From Engraulis encrasicolus (Eukaryota; Chordata; Actinopteri; Clupeiformes; Engraulidae), in contig NC_085880.1 of NCBI RefSeq assembly GCF_034702125.1, positions 38,256,278 to 38,320,277 of the forward strand: DNA of 64,000 nt, read 5' to 3'. The translations under genes and the position numbers were made by a program. The notes under the pieces are model-generated. The model saw only the letters and a list, made by a program, of their open reading frames with translations. It was not told where the DNA came from and searched no databases. Each line of letters begins with the position of its first letter. Positions within the stretch are counted from its first letter, which is position 1. Shown here in pieces: positions 1-47,930 of this stretch.

Positions 1-441
1 CGAAGACACTTAGGCAGTCATGAAATAGTGGTAGTGTTGTCGCACAATAGCAAACATCTTTCTCTGACGTGACGATACATTTTCGCGGAACTTCTGAACT
101 CCGTTTTCATAAACCTACCCGACGGTTGTTGTCTGATCTTTTTTCAATGTTCGCTAATGTTTGAAATTTAACTATAGGGTCTGTGCGTAGGCACAGTAGC
201 TTTCTGATAAGAATCACTGGTGTGCCGATCGCAAAGGATGTTGAAGTGTAGAGTCTTGCAACTTGTTTCAGTCAAGGACACTGAAATACCAGTCAACGGC
301 CCTTCCACGCTTTTCACATGCTTTACTGCAATAACGTCTTGCGAATGCATGCAACCATGCACACAACTATGTCAACGAGAGCGCGTACGCCATCATAACT
401 CTGTATCGAGCAAATAATGCAACAGCTTGCAATGCGCGCAC

Positions 442-467
442 GAGAGAGAGAGAGAGAGAGAGAGAGG
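442..467. repeat. (GA)n microsatellite
   Basis: About 13 uninterrupted GA units. Confidence 0.9.
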
Positions 468-1769
468 CGTCATTCTGAACAGGTGCCATTGTAACCTGGC
501 TACTGCAGCCTGCCCCGCGACGCTCTTGATTACTGGTATAGGCTACCCAGAAGAAGCCTATTTTTCATAACGTGCAGACCCGATTCCCCCCAAAGTCGTT
601 CTAAAATATCGACAGAGTCTCGCGGCCATGATTTTTTTCACACATTGGACGCACTGGCTTATTAGACGCTCTGGCAGTTTTTGACAATATTTTATGATTT
701 TATATGAGTCTTATGGTCCGGAAAATACGGTAATCACGATTAATCGCTAGAGGGCGCTAGAGACTGTTGAGTAGTTCTAGTTCTAGTCCTATTCAAATCC
801 ATGGTGCGCAGATTTTATCTTTTAAATCAAAGTCATTGCAACTTCTAGAGTTCTTGTGGGTCTTTTGGAGATGTGTACTTGAATCTGTGATTATGTCAAG
901 CCCAATTGTGTAAGTTGTTACTGTTTGAATTATGAGAAAAACGATCTTTCAAGACAGGCAAATGTCACTGCAAGCAGCATTTCACTGTAGGGTTAAGCTT
1001 GCTATGTTAGCTTAGCGTGCTAACTAGCGAAATCACAAACGTAGTCATTTCAAATTGTGAGCTGTAATTTTAATCACTAACACCCTGTCAGATATCAAGA
1101 CAAGTATTAGCTGAACTGGGCATGGTAGTACATGACCATGCATGAAGAGGAGCACCATCTGTTCAATTTCAGGTGAATCCATGTTAGCTGTAAGTGTTGT
1201 TGTCATAGCTCCATTCATTCTCAATGGAGCCGGTTAGCTTATTAGCTCTCCTTACAGACACAGGAAATAGCTTTTTTGTTCAGAAACGAAGTTTGTTGAC
1301 ATTACTATGCATTATGGACAACAACACACCACCCAAAAGATAGCATTTCTTTATTTTGAAGCGTATAAAATTAAAATGCTTGTGGTTGATCATGCTGGCT
1401 GACACACCTATATGCAGACAAGTTCTGATCACGTTTCACTCAACGTTGTCTGTCATCATATCTCATGCAACTGCAAGGCGACAGAGGGGGCGTGGGGCTA
1501 CTAGTTCACTCCTGGGTGAAACCAAGCGATGCCCCCCCAAAGGTGGTGTGGAGATGCCATAGAAAACATGTCTGCTTTCTTTTCCTAATGCATAATTACT
1601 TGAGGAATATATAATATAATATAACATAATACAATACAATACAATATGGGCTTAATGATCATAATGTAGGCCTAATTCTCATAATATAATTTAATATAAC
1701 AATATAGGCCTATACTTTTTGAACTCAGTGTTTTAACTATTTAGCTGATATTTTAAAAGGCCCTATGAA

Positions 1770-1867
1770 ATTCAGGTGAAAAAACGCCGATTATCAATTA
1801 ATCGAAAGTCGATCGATAACACTATCAACTAATGATTAATTAATTAATCGATAATTTGCATCCCTAA
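1770..1867 (-). repeat. Interspersed repeat arm (TAGGGATGCAAATTATCG type)
   Basis: The end of this stretch reads as the reverse complement of the repeat starting at 55805: both share the rare string GCAAATTATCGATTAAT followed by a TCGATCGA-rich inner part. The terminal TAGGGATGC resembles hAT-type ends. The opposite terminus was not found. Confidence 0.6.
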
Positions 1868-2109
1868 CCTCAAGGCTAACTTAGCCTGGTGTTCTGCTTA
1901 GCCAGGTTGTCGGAATGCTCCCCTGGATCCCATTTCTTGAAAGCATCGTTGCTAACCAGTTAGCAACTTACGAGGTTTCCAATGCAACCGATTAGTTAGA
2001 AACAATATTGTTGAGAAACGCAACCCAGGTTATTTTTTTGTTTGTTTAAAAACAATTCTGTATGGGTATTTCTTGACTGGTTTCGATTTCTGCCTGTGTT
2101 CTGTTACAG

Positions 2110-2349
2110 GTGTTACCGCTCGCGGCGCTCGGACAGCAGCTCCAGCTCTCGATCGCGATCAAGATCCAGATCTCGGTCCCGATCCGGATCCAGGTCTAGG
2201 TCCCGGTCTCAATCCCGGTCCCGGTACCAGTCGCGCTCCCCCCACAGGCGGCGCCGGTACTCCTACTCCAGCTCCTCATCGGGCTCCTGGAGCAGGTCCC
2301 GGTCCCGGTCCAGCTCCCCACTATCACGCCACTGGAAGGGCAGGAGAAG
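2110..2349 (+). CDS. pprc1: pprc1 exon encoding the RS tract
   Basis: Preceded by a pyrimidine-containing acceptor ending TTACAG and followed by donor GTGAGC. Encodes about 80 residues of SR/RS dipeptides plus HRRRRYSYSSSS, typical of the Arg/Ser domain before the RRM in PGC-1 proteins. Phase 2 at both ends. Confidence 0.88.
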
Positions 2350-5233
2350 GTGAGCCAGCAGTCCCATACGCTAATTTTTTTTTCCTAGTGCAAGGACGCC
2401 ACAGATGGCCAAACTCGGCTTCTCATTGGTCAACCTTCACAACTTCCTGTGACAGGTTAGGGTTTCGGCATGGTTTTGGGTCTGGGCACAATTTCACAAC
2501 AAATTTGACAATACCTTGCTTTTTTCGCCCTTCTTGGCAAAATTAAAGAATCATAAACATTGCTATCGTGACAGGTTAAGTTTAGGGAAGGTTTAGGTTA
2601 GGCACATATCAGAAGTGTGGCGAGTGTCTGCGTGTTGTTGGCTTCAAGACTCTCCTGTGGCACGTGTTGCAGTCTTGCCGCTCTGGAAGTTCGACCAATC
2701 AGAGGCCACCTGTGGCGTCCTTGTACTAGGAAAAAAATATTGCGTCCCATACAAGGGTTAGGGTTCCTTCCCACTGCTTATGGAAATCCTGGAATATTTT
2801 CAGGTTCCCAGTTTTTCCAGTTATGGAAAGTCGTGGAATTTTGCCAACATCTCATTTTGTGTAGAATTCTTGCACACCTCCTTTGGTCTGGTGTGCGGGA
2901 GGGGAACCCATGTGTCGCCAACTTGAAAGACAAGAATGCTACTGCACACTGTTCACATTTGCAGTGTTAACTTGCGCCCTTTTGGTCTATGGACAACTGC
3001 ACAGGCATGAAAAGGTGGATTTTCTTTCTTGTTCTTGTTCTTTCTTGTTGCTATAATGGATTTTTTTTTTCCCCTTCCAGTCCTCCCAGTCAATCCAGGA
3101 ATTACTCCCACCGTGAGCGCAATGAAGAAGTGAAGAGACGCAAGGAGAAGGCTATTGTAAGTTCTGACACACACACACACACAGACACACGAACACACAC
3201 ACAGACGCACACCGCACCTTCTACCTGCACTAAACACATACACACACACACACACACTGCTGCTGGTGTACTTGACAGACCTTTTTAATATTTATTTTTC
3301 TTCAAAATGCTACTATTACCATGTCAGAACGCTATAAAGGACTTTTTTAGGAAAAGCACAAAAGCACAACAATACCTCTTAATGTATGTCCTCTACAAGT
3401 CTTCTGTTGTCCAGTCTTGCACTTTAAATGTCTGTATGAGCACTGTCTATGTCCATACTGTCTTAAGTCCATGTATAAGTACTGTCTATGTCTATACTGT
3501 CTATGTCCTTACCTAGATTAATCTATGTCTGTATGGGAAAGCAAGAAATGTAATTTCAAATTCTTTGTATGACCAGTGCATGTAAAGAAATTGACAATAA
3601 AACCTACTTGACTTGACTACTTGACACATGCACCCACCATGTTGTTTAATATAGTCGTTGGTGGTGTGAAGGCTTCCAGAGCGTTGCTGGTTACTCATGA
3701 TGTTGTGGCTGCTGTTTTCACAGGAGGAACGCCGCGTGGTTTATGTAGGTCGCATTCGTGCCAGTATGACCCACGCAGAACTGAAGGAACGCTTCTCGCT
3801 GTACGGCGATATCGAGGACTGCACCTTGCACTTTAGGGAACATGGGTAAGAATGCATATGATTTTTGTTATGTACCGTTCTAAATGCATTTCTCCACTCA
3901 AATAATATTCAACTTTTGGCATACTGTTGACCTAAGTGTGTTTGACATTGCAAAAAGCTCTTCTATCCAACTAAGGTTGTTTTTCCTCCTCCTCCATTTT
4001 AGGGACAACTACGGCTTTGTCACTTACTACAACACGAAAGATGCCTTCACTGCAATTGAGAACGGAAGTAAACTGCGGCGCCCCAACGAGCTGCCATTCG
4101 ACCTCTGCTTCGGGGGCCGGCGGCAGTTCTGCAAAACTAGTTACGCTGATCTCGGTGAGCTGAGCTACAGTTTAATTTTGAGATTTGTACCATTGTTAGC
4201 AGGGCTTTAAATTTACTGTTTTTAATCACTAGCCAATCTGGCTACTAGATGTTAAGTCTGACTAATAGTGAGTGCATGTATGGCTAGTAAAAATGGCTAG
4301 TAATAATTATTTTCTACCTGTCAAACTGAATGTTCACCAGCATTTGTCTGGTAATCTGATGTTAATTTAGAGCCCTGGTTGTTAAACAGGTGTCGATAGG
4401 CAGGCCATCATCAAATTTCATAGAATAATGCCCAGGTCTCGTTCTCCCTCTCCTGAGCTGGTAAAATGCCTCCACTTAGAAATATGGTGTTCCACGTGTC
4501 AGTGGAGTTGAATTCACATCATCTCCACTGCATTGGTAATCATTTTTGATTGGCAGACAGTATAACTCCCAATTTCTCTTACTTGTTCCGTCAGCATGGT
4601 TTGTTTCCGAAGACGACCTGTCGGGTTCAAAGTGAAAACCTGCCACATATTTGCTTCAGCCTATTTAATGAACCAACTGACCCTAATTTCTAGAGACAGA
4701 TTGATGAGCTAATTGGTGAAATCACTGAGAGATGTGCACAGGCTGAAGGAATATCTGACAGGAGTTCAACTTCTCAATCCAGTTCGTTTGTCCCTTTGTT
4801 TTTATAAATCTGGCCGTTAAATGCATAACTGTTAGAAATTGGACAGTTTCAAGTAGATTTAAGAAATACTTCTGAACGCCTGCTGGTAGCGCCTTATTTA
4901 GAAAGCTTTTGTCTGGGCAGAAAGGTGATTCCTTCACTGCTGATACAGAAAAACGACACTTCTTTGCGATAAAAAATGCTGGCTTGTTGTATTGTTCCAC
5001 TTTGTACAAAGTGCATTGAACACTAAGGCAACCTAGCTTTACTCATACGTTTGCTCTGTATCTAATGTGTTTGGTTTGTATCTAAATATCTTGTGTCTGT
5101 GTCCCCTCTGCCCCCTCTTTGTCTCTTCCTAGATTCAAATCGAGAGTATGATCCAACTACAAACACCAAACAGAAAATTGCACTAGACTTCGACACTTTA
5201 CTTAAACAAGCCCAGAAAAACTTGAAGAGGTAA
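2110..5233 (+). CDS. pprc1: PGC-1-related coactivator, C-terminal part (5 exons)
   Basis: Family knowledge: PPRC1 is a nuclear coactivator of the PGC-1 family, acting with nuclear respiratory factors on mitochondrial genes. Exons: 2110-2349, 3081-3156, 3724-3845, 4003-4154, 5133-5233, all with AG/GT borders and matching phases (2,0,2,1), giving 229 complete codons and a TAA at 5231-5233. Domains in order: an Arg/Ser-rich RS tract (first about 80 residues), a short basic linker, then an RRM with RNP2-like VVYVGRI and RNP1-like DNYGFVTY. The C-terminus ends DFDTLLKQAQKNLKR. That ending (TLLKQAQKN rather than SLLKEAQRS) fits PPRC1 better than PPARGC1A/B, and linkage to oga and npm3 agrees. The N-terminal activation region and LXXLL motifs are upstream of the window. 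A polyadenylation signal follows at 5638. Alternative: another PGC-1 paralogue, judged less likely. Confidence 0.9.
3081..3156 (+). CDS. pprc1: pprc1 linker exon
   Basis: A strong T/C tract ends CCCCTTCCAG; donor GTAAGT. Encodes 25 basic residues (SPPSQSRNYSHRERNEEVKR then RKEKAI) linking the RS tract to the RRM. Phase 2 in, phase 0 out. A CA-rich repeat begins about 10 nt after the donor. Confidence 0.88.
3164..3256. repeat. CA-rich microsatellite stretch
   Basis: Interrupted CA arrays in the pprc1 intron directly after the linker-exon donor. Confidence 0.85.
3400..3620 (+). mobile_element. LINE (L2-type) 3' tail remnant
   Basis: Degenerate CTGTCTATGTC repeats are followed by GAAATTGACAATAAAACC and a short TTGAC-type tail repeat, the pattern of L2-like LINE 3' ends in fish. 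No reverse transcriptase sequence remains. Confidence 0.5.
3724..3845 (+). CDS. pprc1: pprc1 RRM first-half exon
   Basis: Acceptor TTTTCACAG, donor GTAAGA. Encodes EERRVVYVGRIRASMTHAEL and on to DIEDCTLHFREHG, i.e. RRM beta1 (RNP2) to beta2. Phase 0 in, phase 2 out. Confidence 0.92.
4003..4154 (+). CDS. pprc1: pprc1 RRM second-half exon
   Basis: Acceptor CCATTTTAG, donor GTGAGC. Encodes RNP1-like DNYGFVTYYNTKDAFTAIEN, then FDLCFGGRRQFCKTSYADL, a signature of PGC-1 family RRMs. Phase 2 in, phase 1 out. Confidence 0.92.
4200..4377. mobile_element. hAT-like MITE, CAGGGCTCTAAATTAA family
   Basis: Termini CAGGGCTTTAAATTTA and TTAATTTAGAGCCCTG are inverted, and inner sequence repeats 'CTAGCC..TTGGCT' motifs. 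The 8-bp flanks ATTGTTAG/GTTGTTAA match at 6 of 8. The family recurs at 17846, 23543, 27757, 47931 and 57130. Confidence 0.75.
5133..5233 (+). CDS. pprc1: pprc1 terminal coding exon
   Basis: Acceptor CTTCCTAG. Encodes DSNREYDPTTNTKQKIALDF then DTLLKQAQKNLKR and TAA. The conserved C-terminal helix decides between PGC-1 paralogues. Confidence 0.92.
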
Positions 5234-5637
5234 CCTGGAGAAGCCTGGGTGGCCGGAAAGGGAGACTGAAATCCAATTTACCTCAGGCCTGTGGCAGGCC
5301 CCAGCTCCCTCTGACACTCAGATGTGTGTTTTTGGTTGACCGTTTTGGTTTGTCCTAGTATGTTTTTGTTTCTGCAAGCTTACACCTTCTATTGAAGAGA
5401 GAATTTGTATGAAAAAGATTTAAAATAGTACCAAAAAAAAACATGAAAACATTATTTGAAACTGAATGGAATTTGATTTTTTTTTTAAAGAAGAAAAAGA
5501 TTTATTTAAATGTTTTTGACATGCCCATGTGCTGGAAAACATTTCAAGAAATGGAAAATTATGTTGAAATGTAGGAGCTATCAGTGTTTTGGGGATGCTT
5601 TGTGAATTACATTGCAGAAAATGTATGTTAAAACCCT

Positions 5638-5643
5638 AATAAA
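5638..5643 (+). promoter_or_regulatory. pprc1: pprc1 polyadenylation signal
   Basis: AATAAA about 405 nt after the stop. A GT-rich stretch (ACGTGTGTGCTG) follows within about 40 nt, as expected for a downstream element. Confidence 0.75.
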
Positions 5644-5716
5644 TATTTAAACTGAAAGCGTGGCCATGTTTACGTGTGTGCTGTTTTTTCTCCACACACT
5701 ATACGTTTTACACTTG

Positions 5717-5972
5717 AAGTTCATTCCAATATCTTGACTCGCATCCTTGCCCTGTACTTGTGGCCTTGCATTTCGCAACACTGTAGTTTCCTTGCTGTCA
5801 GCTTGGCTATAACCACTTCTGGGGGACTATTCTTCATTCACTATCCCGATTTGAAAATCAGAAAATAACAATTGCACTTTTGCGGTTTCTTGAAATACAC
5901 TTCTGTCGTCAGTGACGCCCTCAGGAGGCCACAAGCAGGCAAGGGAGGACGGTAGTTGGGATATTAGAACTC
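5717..5972. mobile_element. Degraded MITE (same family as 9899 and 60381)
   Basis: Shares the inner block TGGGGGACTATTCTTCATTC with the copy at 60381, then a GTCAGTGAYG block and a sheared G/A-rich arm. Ends are diverged. Confidence 0.55.
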
Positions 5973-5984
5973 ATCGTCTTACAC

Positions 5985-6495
5985 CAGGGGTCCCCAAACT
6001 TTTTTCTCTGGGGGCCACATTATTGTTCCTGACTGTGATCAGGGGCCGGGATCAATCATGTGGATCAATCTGTATACTAGGCCACTGCCTGTTATAACCA
6101 TAATTTCTAGCATCTATCATTACAAGTGATTTGCAAAAGAAGTGAGTACTTCACATGTTTTTCAATTTGAAATACCACAGGTATTCCTTTTAATTTCTAA
6201 TAACAATGTAAAAATAGCAAGGAAAGGTTAGAAAAATATGGTGATTGACAGTTTATGAGTGATGCAATAGAAATGGTAGGCCTGTTTATATTACAGTGAG
6301 ATGAGAAACCATCAAGACAAGAAACTTGTAGTGATTCACACTAGGTTAGTGAACATTATAAACTGTAGGAAGGCCTGTTGATAAACAAAATAAAATATTT
6401 AAAAATACAGCCAGTTCAAATGGTGAGGTGGAGGGCCGGTCAAAGGGGCGTGGCAGGCCGTAACCGCCCCCCGGGCCTTAGTTTGGGGACCCTTG
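5985..6495. mobile_element. hAT-like element, CAGGGGTCCCCAAACTTT family
   Basis: Inverted ends CAGGGGTCCCCAAAC and GTTTGGGGACCCTTG; flanking octamers TCTTACAC / TCTTAAGC match at 6 of 8. No transposase ORF (511 bp), so non-autonomous. Confidence 0.8.
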
Positions 6496-7360
6496 TCTTA
6501 AGCCAATCCTGGCTGTTCAGACATTAACTGGCACATGTGTTTAACTTGGACAGAGTTTGGCATGTCGGTTCAAGTGGATATTCATCCACATCACCAAACC
6601 CAGTTGGCAAAAATAAAACTTCCAATTCATTTAATGGTTGATATTGCCATTGTGAAGTACAATATGGTGATAGGAGCATTTGACACATCAGATTTCAATT
6701 TGTAAAATGGCATTTAATTACTCAAGTGAAGGAATGAAACCCTTTGAGTCCAGCAACACTTTACAAACTGATTTGTTTCGGGGTAGAGGAAATCTGAGCA
6801 TGGGTGCCACTGTGGGGAGGGGGCTACATATTCTAAGGGCCCAATCACTGACGGCACTAAGGGGCCCAAATTTCAAATCCTTCATGAGGCCCAAAAGTGC
6901 TGGCGGCGACCCTAAATCCAAGGCACTAAAGGTTGCAATTTTTATACTTTTTTATTTGGCTACAATGCACACCCGTTTTGGCCCATATCCTTTGGTACCT
7001 CAGATTTCCTCTACGTGTGCGAGTCCCTGCACTGATGAGCACCCAGGAAAAAAGGTGAACACCCTGGAGCACTTTGAATTCCAGCTGGTTTTCAAGCTGA
7101 TGTGTTCATTAACTTCTGGGATGTTAATGAAAAGACAGTAAACTGATATAACCCTGTGTCCTCTTTCAACACATCTCATACCTGTTAACCCCTACAGATG
7201 TTGAACAAGAATGTGAATTTTAATAACATAAAAAATAAATTGTAAGTACCGGTATCTGAGATGGTCAGTATGCAAACATGGCACTAGAGCAGAAAGTAAT
7301 GGCCTGAACCTCACTGCTCCAAATAATGCTGTGGGAAGCTACATCAGGCTCTAACCTTAA

Positions 7361-7721
7361 AGGGACACTGTGTGGGATTTTTAGTTGTTTATTTCCAGAA
7401 TTCATGCTGCCCATTCACTAATGTTACCTTTTTCATGAATACTTACCACCAGCATCAAATTCTAAGTATTCATTATGACTGGAAAAATTGCACTTTTCAT
7501 ACATGAAAAGGGGGATCTTCTCCATGGTCCGCCATGTTGAATTTCCAAAAAATAGCAATTTTTAGCTGCAAAAATGACTGTACTTGGACCATACTAGAAA
7601 ATATTTGTTTATTACTTAGTTAACTTTCATGTAAAGATCAAATTTGGCAATAGGCAGCCCAGTTTCAATGAGCAGCATCGTTTCAGTACCTTTTTTTGAC
7701 CATTTCCTGTACAGTGTCCCT
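7361..7721. mobile_element. TTAA-flanked MITE (piggyBac-like)
   Basis: Inverted ends AGGGACACTG / CAGTGTCCCT lie exactly between TTAA (7357-7360) and TTAA (7722-7725), the target site of piggyBac-type elements. A second, inverted copy is at 26692-27035. Confidence 0.8.
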
Positions 7722-8209
7722 TTAATTGATCTAATTGCCTTGAGGTTATGGATCAGAATGTACTGTGTATGTGGACACATCAAGAAAAAAACGCTCTTTC
7801 AGGCAACTGAAGAAACTGCTGCGTCCTGCCACTGAAGTTACTTTGACAAATATTCCCAGCAAAATAATACAATTATATTAGCTCAGCACAATACAACATC
7901 AACACAAAACCACCATACAACATAAAGTACATGGGGCCATTGTGCTCAGCCAGAATCTTTATTCTTACTCTTGCATATAGATCACTTCCCTTTAGTCAGT
8001 ATTTTCAGGATAGCCGCAGGGTCTTATAAGTCTTGACCCAAAAAAAAAAAGTTATTTATGCTTTTTAATTGTCTGTATACAACTTGTAGGGTATTTTGGG
8101 TATGTTATTAAAGGTAGTGAAATTACATGATAGTCATGTTACCTTAGAGATTGGTTAAATGCATCCTTAAATGTAAACACGCAAATGAGACCAAATGGTT
8201 GCTTTAGGG

Positions 8210-8558
8210 CAGTGGTTCTCAACTGGAACAGTCTTGGGACCCACCATTTTCCACTCATTCGGTCGCGACCCAATTTTTTTAGCGTTCAAGTCAATTCAAT
8301 GCAATTCTCAAAATGTAACCAAGACTCGAATGACTGGTTACACGCTACCTATCTCACATAAACATTCAGATTGTATCTATGATGACAGATGACACAGAGT
8401 TCACTAGCCTATCAAAATAAAAGTTGTTAATTGTTGTAGGAAAAGTTGGATTTTTTTTTTGAATTACGCTTTTTTTTTTTACACCAAGGCTTCGTGACCC
8501 ACCCATGACCCCTCCGCGACCCACTTTTGGGTCACGACCCACCAGTTGAGAAACACTG
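8210..8558. mobile_element. hAT-like MITE with perfect 8-bp TSD
   Basis: Ends CAGTGGTTCTCAACTGG and CCAGTTGAGAAACACTG are inverted repeats. The octamer CTTTAGGG occurs immediately on both sides (8202-8209 and 8559-8566), the hAT hallmark. Confidence 0.9.
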
Positions 8559-9218
8559 CTTTAGGGCATCCCCTAACTGAGAAGTGAAGCCTGTGGACTA
8601 CTTTCAACTGTAGCAAAGACTGTCTGGAGTTTATTGAAGTGCTATGAATCATGTCCAGCATACCTGCTCCCATAGGCCTACTGTTGTGCACAGTTCCATT
8701 CCAATTTCCTGTTCCCAACTATTTTTGACTTTATCAGTCAGTGAACGCTCTTTGATGGGATTTTTATTACCTGGAGTTAGACATATAAGACTGTCCAGAA
8801 CATTGTGTTGGGGGTGTATGTTCATACTGTGGTGTATGAGTCCTGATAAAATGTCTCATTTGAGAGACCTGAAAAAGTGCCCAGAATGGTGTTAGGAGGG
8901 TAAGTCAATCAACTGTTGAAGGTGATGAAAGAAGTATAGACAGTAGATACCCTTTACAGTATGGGTTCTTTAGTGTATACGCACAGAAAATATTGTTGGC
9001 TCTCCATTGGGAAAAGATTGGAACCATTAGGGGAGGGGGAAATGCATGATTATGACTGAGCACCCTGTCTATACCAGTGATGTGCAGCTTTGGTGATGAG
9101 AAGAGCCGCAAATCGCCTCCATTGGAGGGCCACATGTCCACGGATCTGACTGCAACTTGCAGAGTTTGAGGTGCAGTTGGTTGCTCACTGACTGACGATA
9201 TTGTTTTGAAGATGGGTG

Positions 9219-9507
9219 CAGGGCTGATAGTATTCAGGCTTCATGCCTGATTTCAGGCTTGACAGAGTTTGCAAAAATAAAAACATTGATAATAATTAGC
9301 CATTAGGTTATTCTTATCTCAGAAAGTGTTAGAGGTTCAGGGTTTTCTTCTACTATCAGGCTTGAGTAATGGTCATAAACAGGCTATTAAATGTTTGAAT
9401 AATGTGTCAAAATAGGCCTACGTTACGTCACTATGCAGTATCTTGTCGTCGTCGTTAGAGCAGGGGAAAAAGTTCAGGCTCAGGATTTGTATTCACTATC
9501 ACCCCTG
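9219..9507. mobile_element. Short repeat element, copy 1 of a near-identical pair
   Basis: Starts CAGGGCTGATAGTATTCAGG and ends CACTATCACCCCTG. Almost base-for-base the same as 31409-31696. TGGGTG occurs on both sides (9213-9218, 9508-9513). Low divergence implies recent activity. Confidence 0.8.
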
Positions 9508-9898
9508 TGGGTGTAGGTGTTCCCTATACGTCAACTTTATAGACACAATAGACTGAGTGAGGGGGGCGGGCCGCTTGTGGCCCCCGGGCCTCCAGTTGCC
9601 AGAGGTCCAGAAAGTGTTGGATTTGTTTCCATTTTTTCCCCCCCTGGATGTCATTTTCTGATGAAGTATGCCAACATAAACAAGACCAGTGAAGATCATG
9701 CTACTAACCACAGTAGATGTAGATGGTAGATGTTGGCATGGCTGTTTATTTTGTCAGTGTCAGTGTCACTGCCTTCCAGAAGGGACCAACCAACATGAGA
9801 AGGAATGGATGAGAATGACTCCAGCCAGGATGCAGTGATGGAGAGATCAACTTCTGGTTTTCATCTGGAGTGAGTATCGCCTGGCTCTTGCCTGACCT

Positions 9899-10219
9899 GG
9901 AGTGCGTTCCAATACGCGACCTTGCCTCCTCCACTTGCCTCCTCCACTTGCTTCTCTCCTCGTACCAGGAAGTAATAGTCATGATGACATCACTGACAAC
10001 AGCATTATATTTCAATATCTTGCAAACGCTGAATTGTAGAGTCTTTTTCTCATTTGCAGCAATTGGGATTGTGAATGAAAAACAGTCCCTCAAAAGTTGT
10101 TGTGGCTAGGCTGAAAGCTGGGAAACTTTATCGTTTCCTCCACGGAGGAGGGGCCAGGAGGTGGGACGAGGAGACAAGCGCAAGTGGAGGAGGCAAGGTC
10201 GCATATTGCAACGCACTCC
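9899..10219. mobile_element. MITE with about 40-bp terminal inverted repeats
   Basis: The left arm begins GGAGTGCGTTCCAATACGCG and the right arm ends CGCATATTGCAACGCACTCC; the arms also share a TCCTCCACTTGC block. Related copies are at 60381-60684 and 5717-5972. Confidence 0.8.
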
Positions 10220-10369
10220 TGTAGTTCCACGCAGCTTCTTGAGCTCCACTATGAGGTTTCTGTGTGAGTTGGAGCTCCACAAGGGGGCTCTAAAGACACA
10301 CGTACAGACGTCTGATGAGAATCAGGTTAGTGTGAGTAATTTCCAAAGGAACTGGAAGTGGTTTAGGTC

Positions 10370-10654
10370 AAAATAGTAACATATGCCTACCATATTTTGT
10401 ACAGGCTATGAAAATGTTTATCTTCTCCATGTCCGCAATTTCGAATTTCCAGAAATATACATTTTTAGCTGCAAAACTTATTATAGGCCTACTTTGGTCA
10501 CACTATTAGTTTATTGTTTAGTTAAATATTTGGCAGGCACAAGGCAGGCTGCACATTGTCAGTGAGCAGCATAGTTGCAATACCTACTCTGGCCACCATC
10601 CCGCACAGTCAAAGAACGTGTTGGTAGTGCCCCACATATCTGTGCAGTGCCCCT
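10370..10654. mobile_element. Diverged copy of the TTAA MITE
   Basis: Contains blocks recognisable from 7361-7721 (ATCTTCTCCATG, TTTTTAGCTGCAAAA, CAGTGAGCAGCATAG) and ends GCAGTGCCCCT before TTAA (10655-10658). The left end is lost. Confidence 0.65.
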
Positions 10655-11059
10655 TTAACAAGTTCCAGTTCTGACTGGTTTGAGCTTGCTGATCGAGCTT
10701 GCGCAGTAGGTGTAAACAGGAAGAAACCTCTAAACGTTCGCGCAGAGAAACCCAGGAGACCATCGGAGCTGTTGTTATGCTTGATATTTTTTTCAACTGT
10801 GTAATGCAAATTGCGTGATATCGATATATATTTTCGCAATAGACAGGCCTTAGTGTCCAATATGAAATGTATGACATATTGAAGCTACAACGTCTGTTGC
10901 TAACAAAAAAAACGAGCTAGGTACCATACGTCGGTGGTACGATACCAGACCAGAATTTAGGTTAATACATTCTTTTAGTCTCACAATTTCCCGCAGTCTT
11001 TACTCTCAAGACCCCGTAAAATTTGTATTTATCAAGCATACGGGTGTCGATGGAATTTT

Positions 11060-11234
11060 ATATTCGCTAGTCAACGTCGGAAATGCTTCATCTTTGTTCG
11101 TCTTTGAAGTCGACGTGAAGTGGCCTACTAACCTATATACTTGTGTTGCTCGCGACTAGAACTAGCTCTAGCGCTACATCCCCGTAGCAGGCGTAGCATA
11201 TCCGTCTTTCAGTACAACGGCAGGAGTCGTGAAA
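11060..11234 (+). promoter_or_regulatory. oga: Probable oga 5' UTR / promoter-proximal region
   Basis: Stretch just upstream of the oga start codon, relatively rich in CpG (GTCGACGTGAAG, CGCGACTAG, TAGCGCTAC) compared with the AT-rich flank. The transcription start cannot be located from sequence alone. Confidence 0.4.
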
Positions 11235-46951
<35,717 letters not shown>

Positions 46952-47930
46952 GCCAATCAAATCGTTTGATGGTGAAGAAGAAGGAAAAAAAACAGGAGGA
47001 GTGGGGAGGAGTGACATCTTTTTAAGGAACAAAAAAAAGATAGATGTTGGGGGCGGGGAATGAGCACAGAGAGTGTGTATGTGTGTCGGAACAACACGGC
47101 CTTCAACATGCCTTCCATCTTTCAAGCCCTAGTGGGTACTTAAGCTTTTCCTTGAGTTTTTATTTTTAAATATTTCATGTAGTTCACCTCAACAGTAAGG
47201 TTTTAACCAAGGTAGCTTACTCTCTATCTTGTGCACTGGAGGTTAGGATGGTTGAGGCATGGCTCTCTCTCTCTGCTCTCTCTCCCCTGTCTATGCTGAG
47301 AGCACTTGTGTTTCGCATACACAAACATGGGCTGAGGCTGAATTACTAATGTCAGTCTTCCCTGTACATTTTGCGTGTATGGGAGTGTGTTGTGGGAAAG
47401 GATTTGGACGCGTGTGGGTGAGTTGTGTTTTGTTAGAGACTGTGTTGTGTGCGTGCGTGCGTGCGAGAGAGTGTGAGAATGAACACTTAAGAATGAAGCG
47501 AATGTAACTGAAAAAAAAAACTAAAGACGTGCTGCTGTGTACAGCAATGGCTTAAATCGCCCACAGATTGGCCTTTCTGCAGCTTTTAGTTCCATTCTTA
47601 TCCCACACCCGTTTCACAGTCAGCCGCCAACAACAAAGCACACATCACGGTACATTCAGACGGCTCAGACGGCACAGTCAGCTAAGCCATTCAGACGTGC
47701 GCTATGCCATCTGAGGCAAGGCACTGAAGGCAGGGTGGTCACTCAGTGGGCTTGTCAGTCCCCCTTCCAAATGGAAGATCATCAGTCATGGCGCCCATGT
47801 GTCTGGGAATGCGACCCCGTTCGTAGGTTCCTCAAGATGGTGACCTTCAGTTCATACGGACTGTAATACAGCAGTGCCAGAGGAGCACAGTGTGGTCTCA
47901 AGCCAGCCATCCATATAGTCCACACCACAC

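Larger units (their letters stand above)
1..2109. other. pprc1 intron (non-coding flank before the RS exon)
   Basis: No exon could be supported here. The first recognisable coding sequence begins after an AG acceptor at 2108-2109 in the middle of a codon, so this stretch should be the 3' part of an intron whose upstream exons lie outside the window. It holds a GA microsatellite (442-467), an AT-rich TATAA-type stretch (about 1600-1720) and a repeat arm (about 1770-1867). Short ORFs here show no family resemblance. Confidence 0.6.
5661..11050. other. Intergenic region between pprc1 and oga
   Basis: No supported coding sequence. Filled with MITEs (5717-5972, 5985-6495, 7361-7721, 8210-8558, 9219-9507, 9899-10219, about 10370-10654). 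The unlisted pieces hold nothing recognisable. The oga promoter should lie near the end, but no TATA box or CpG island stands out. Confidence 0.7.
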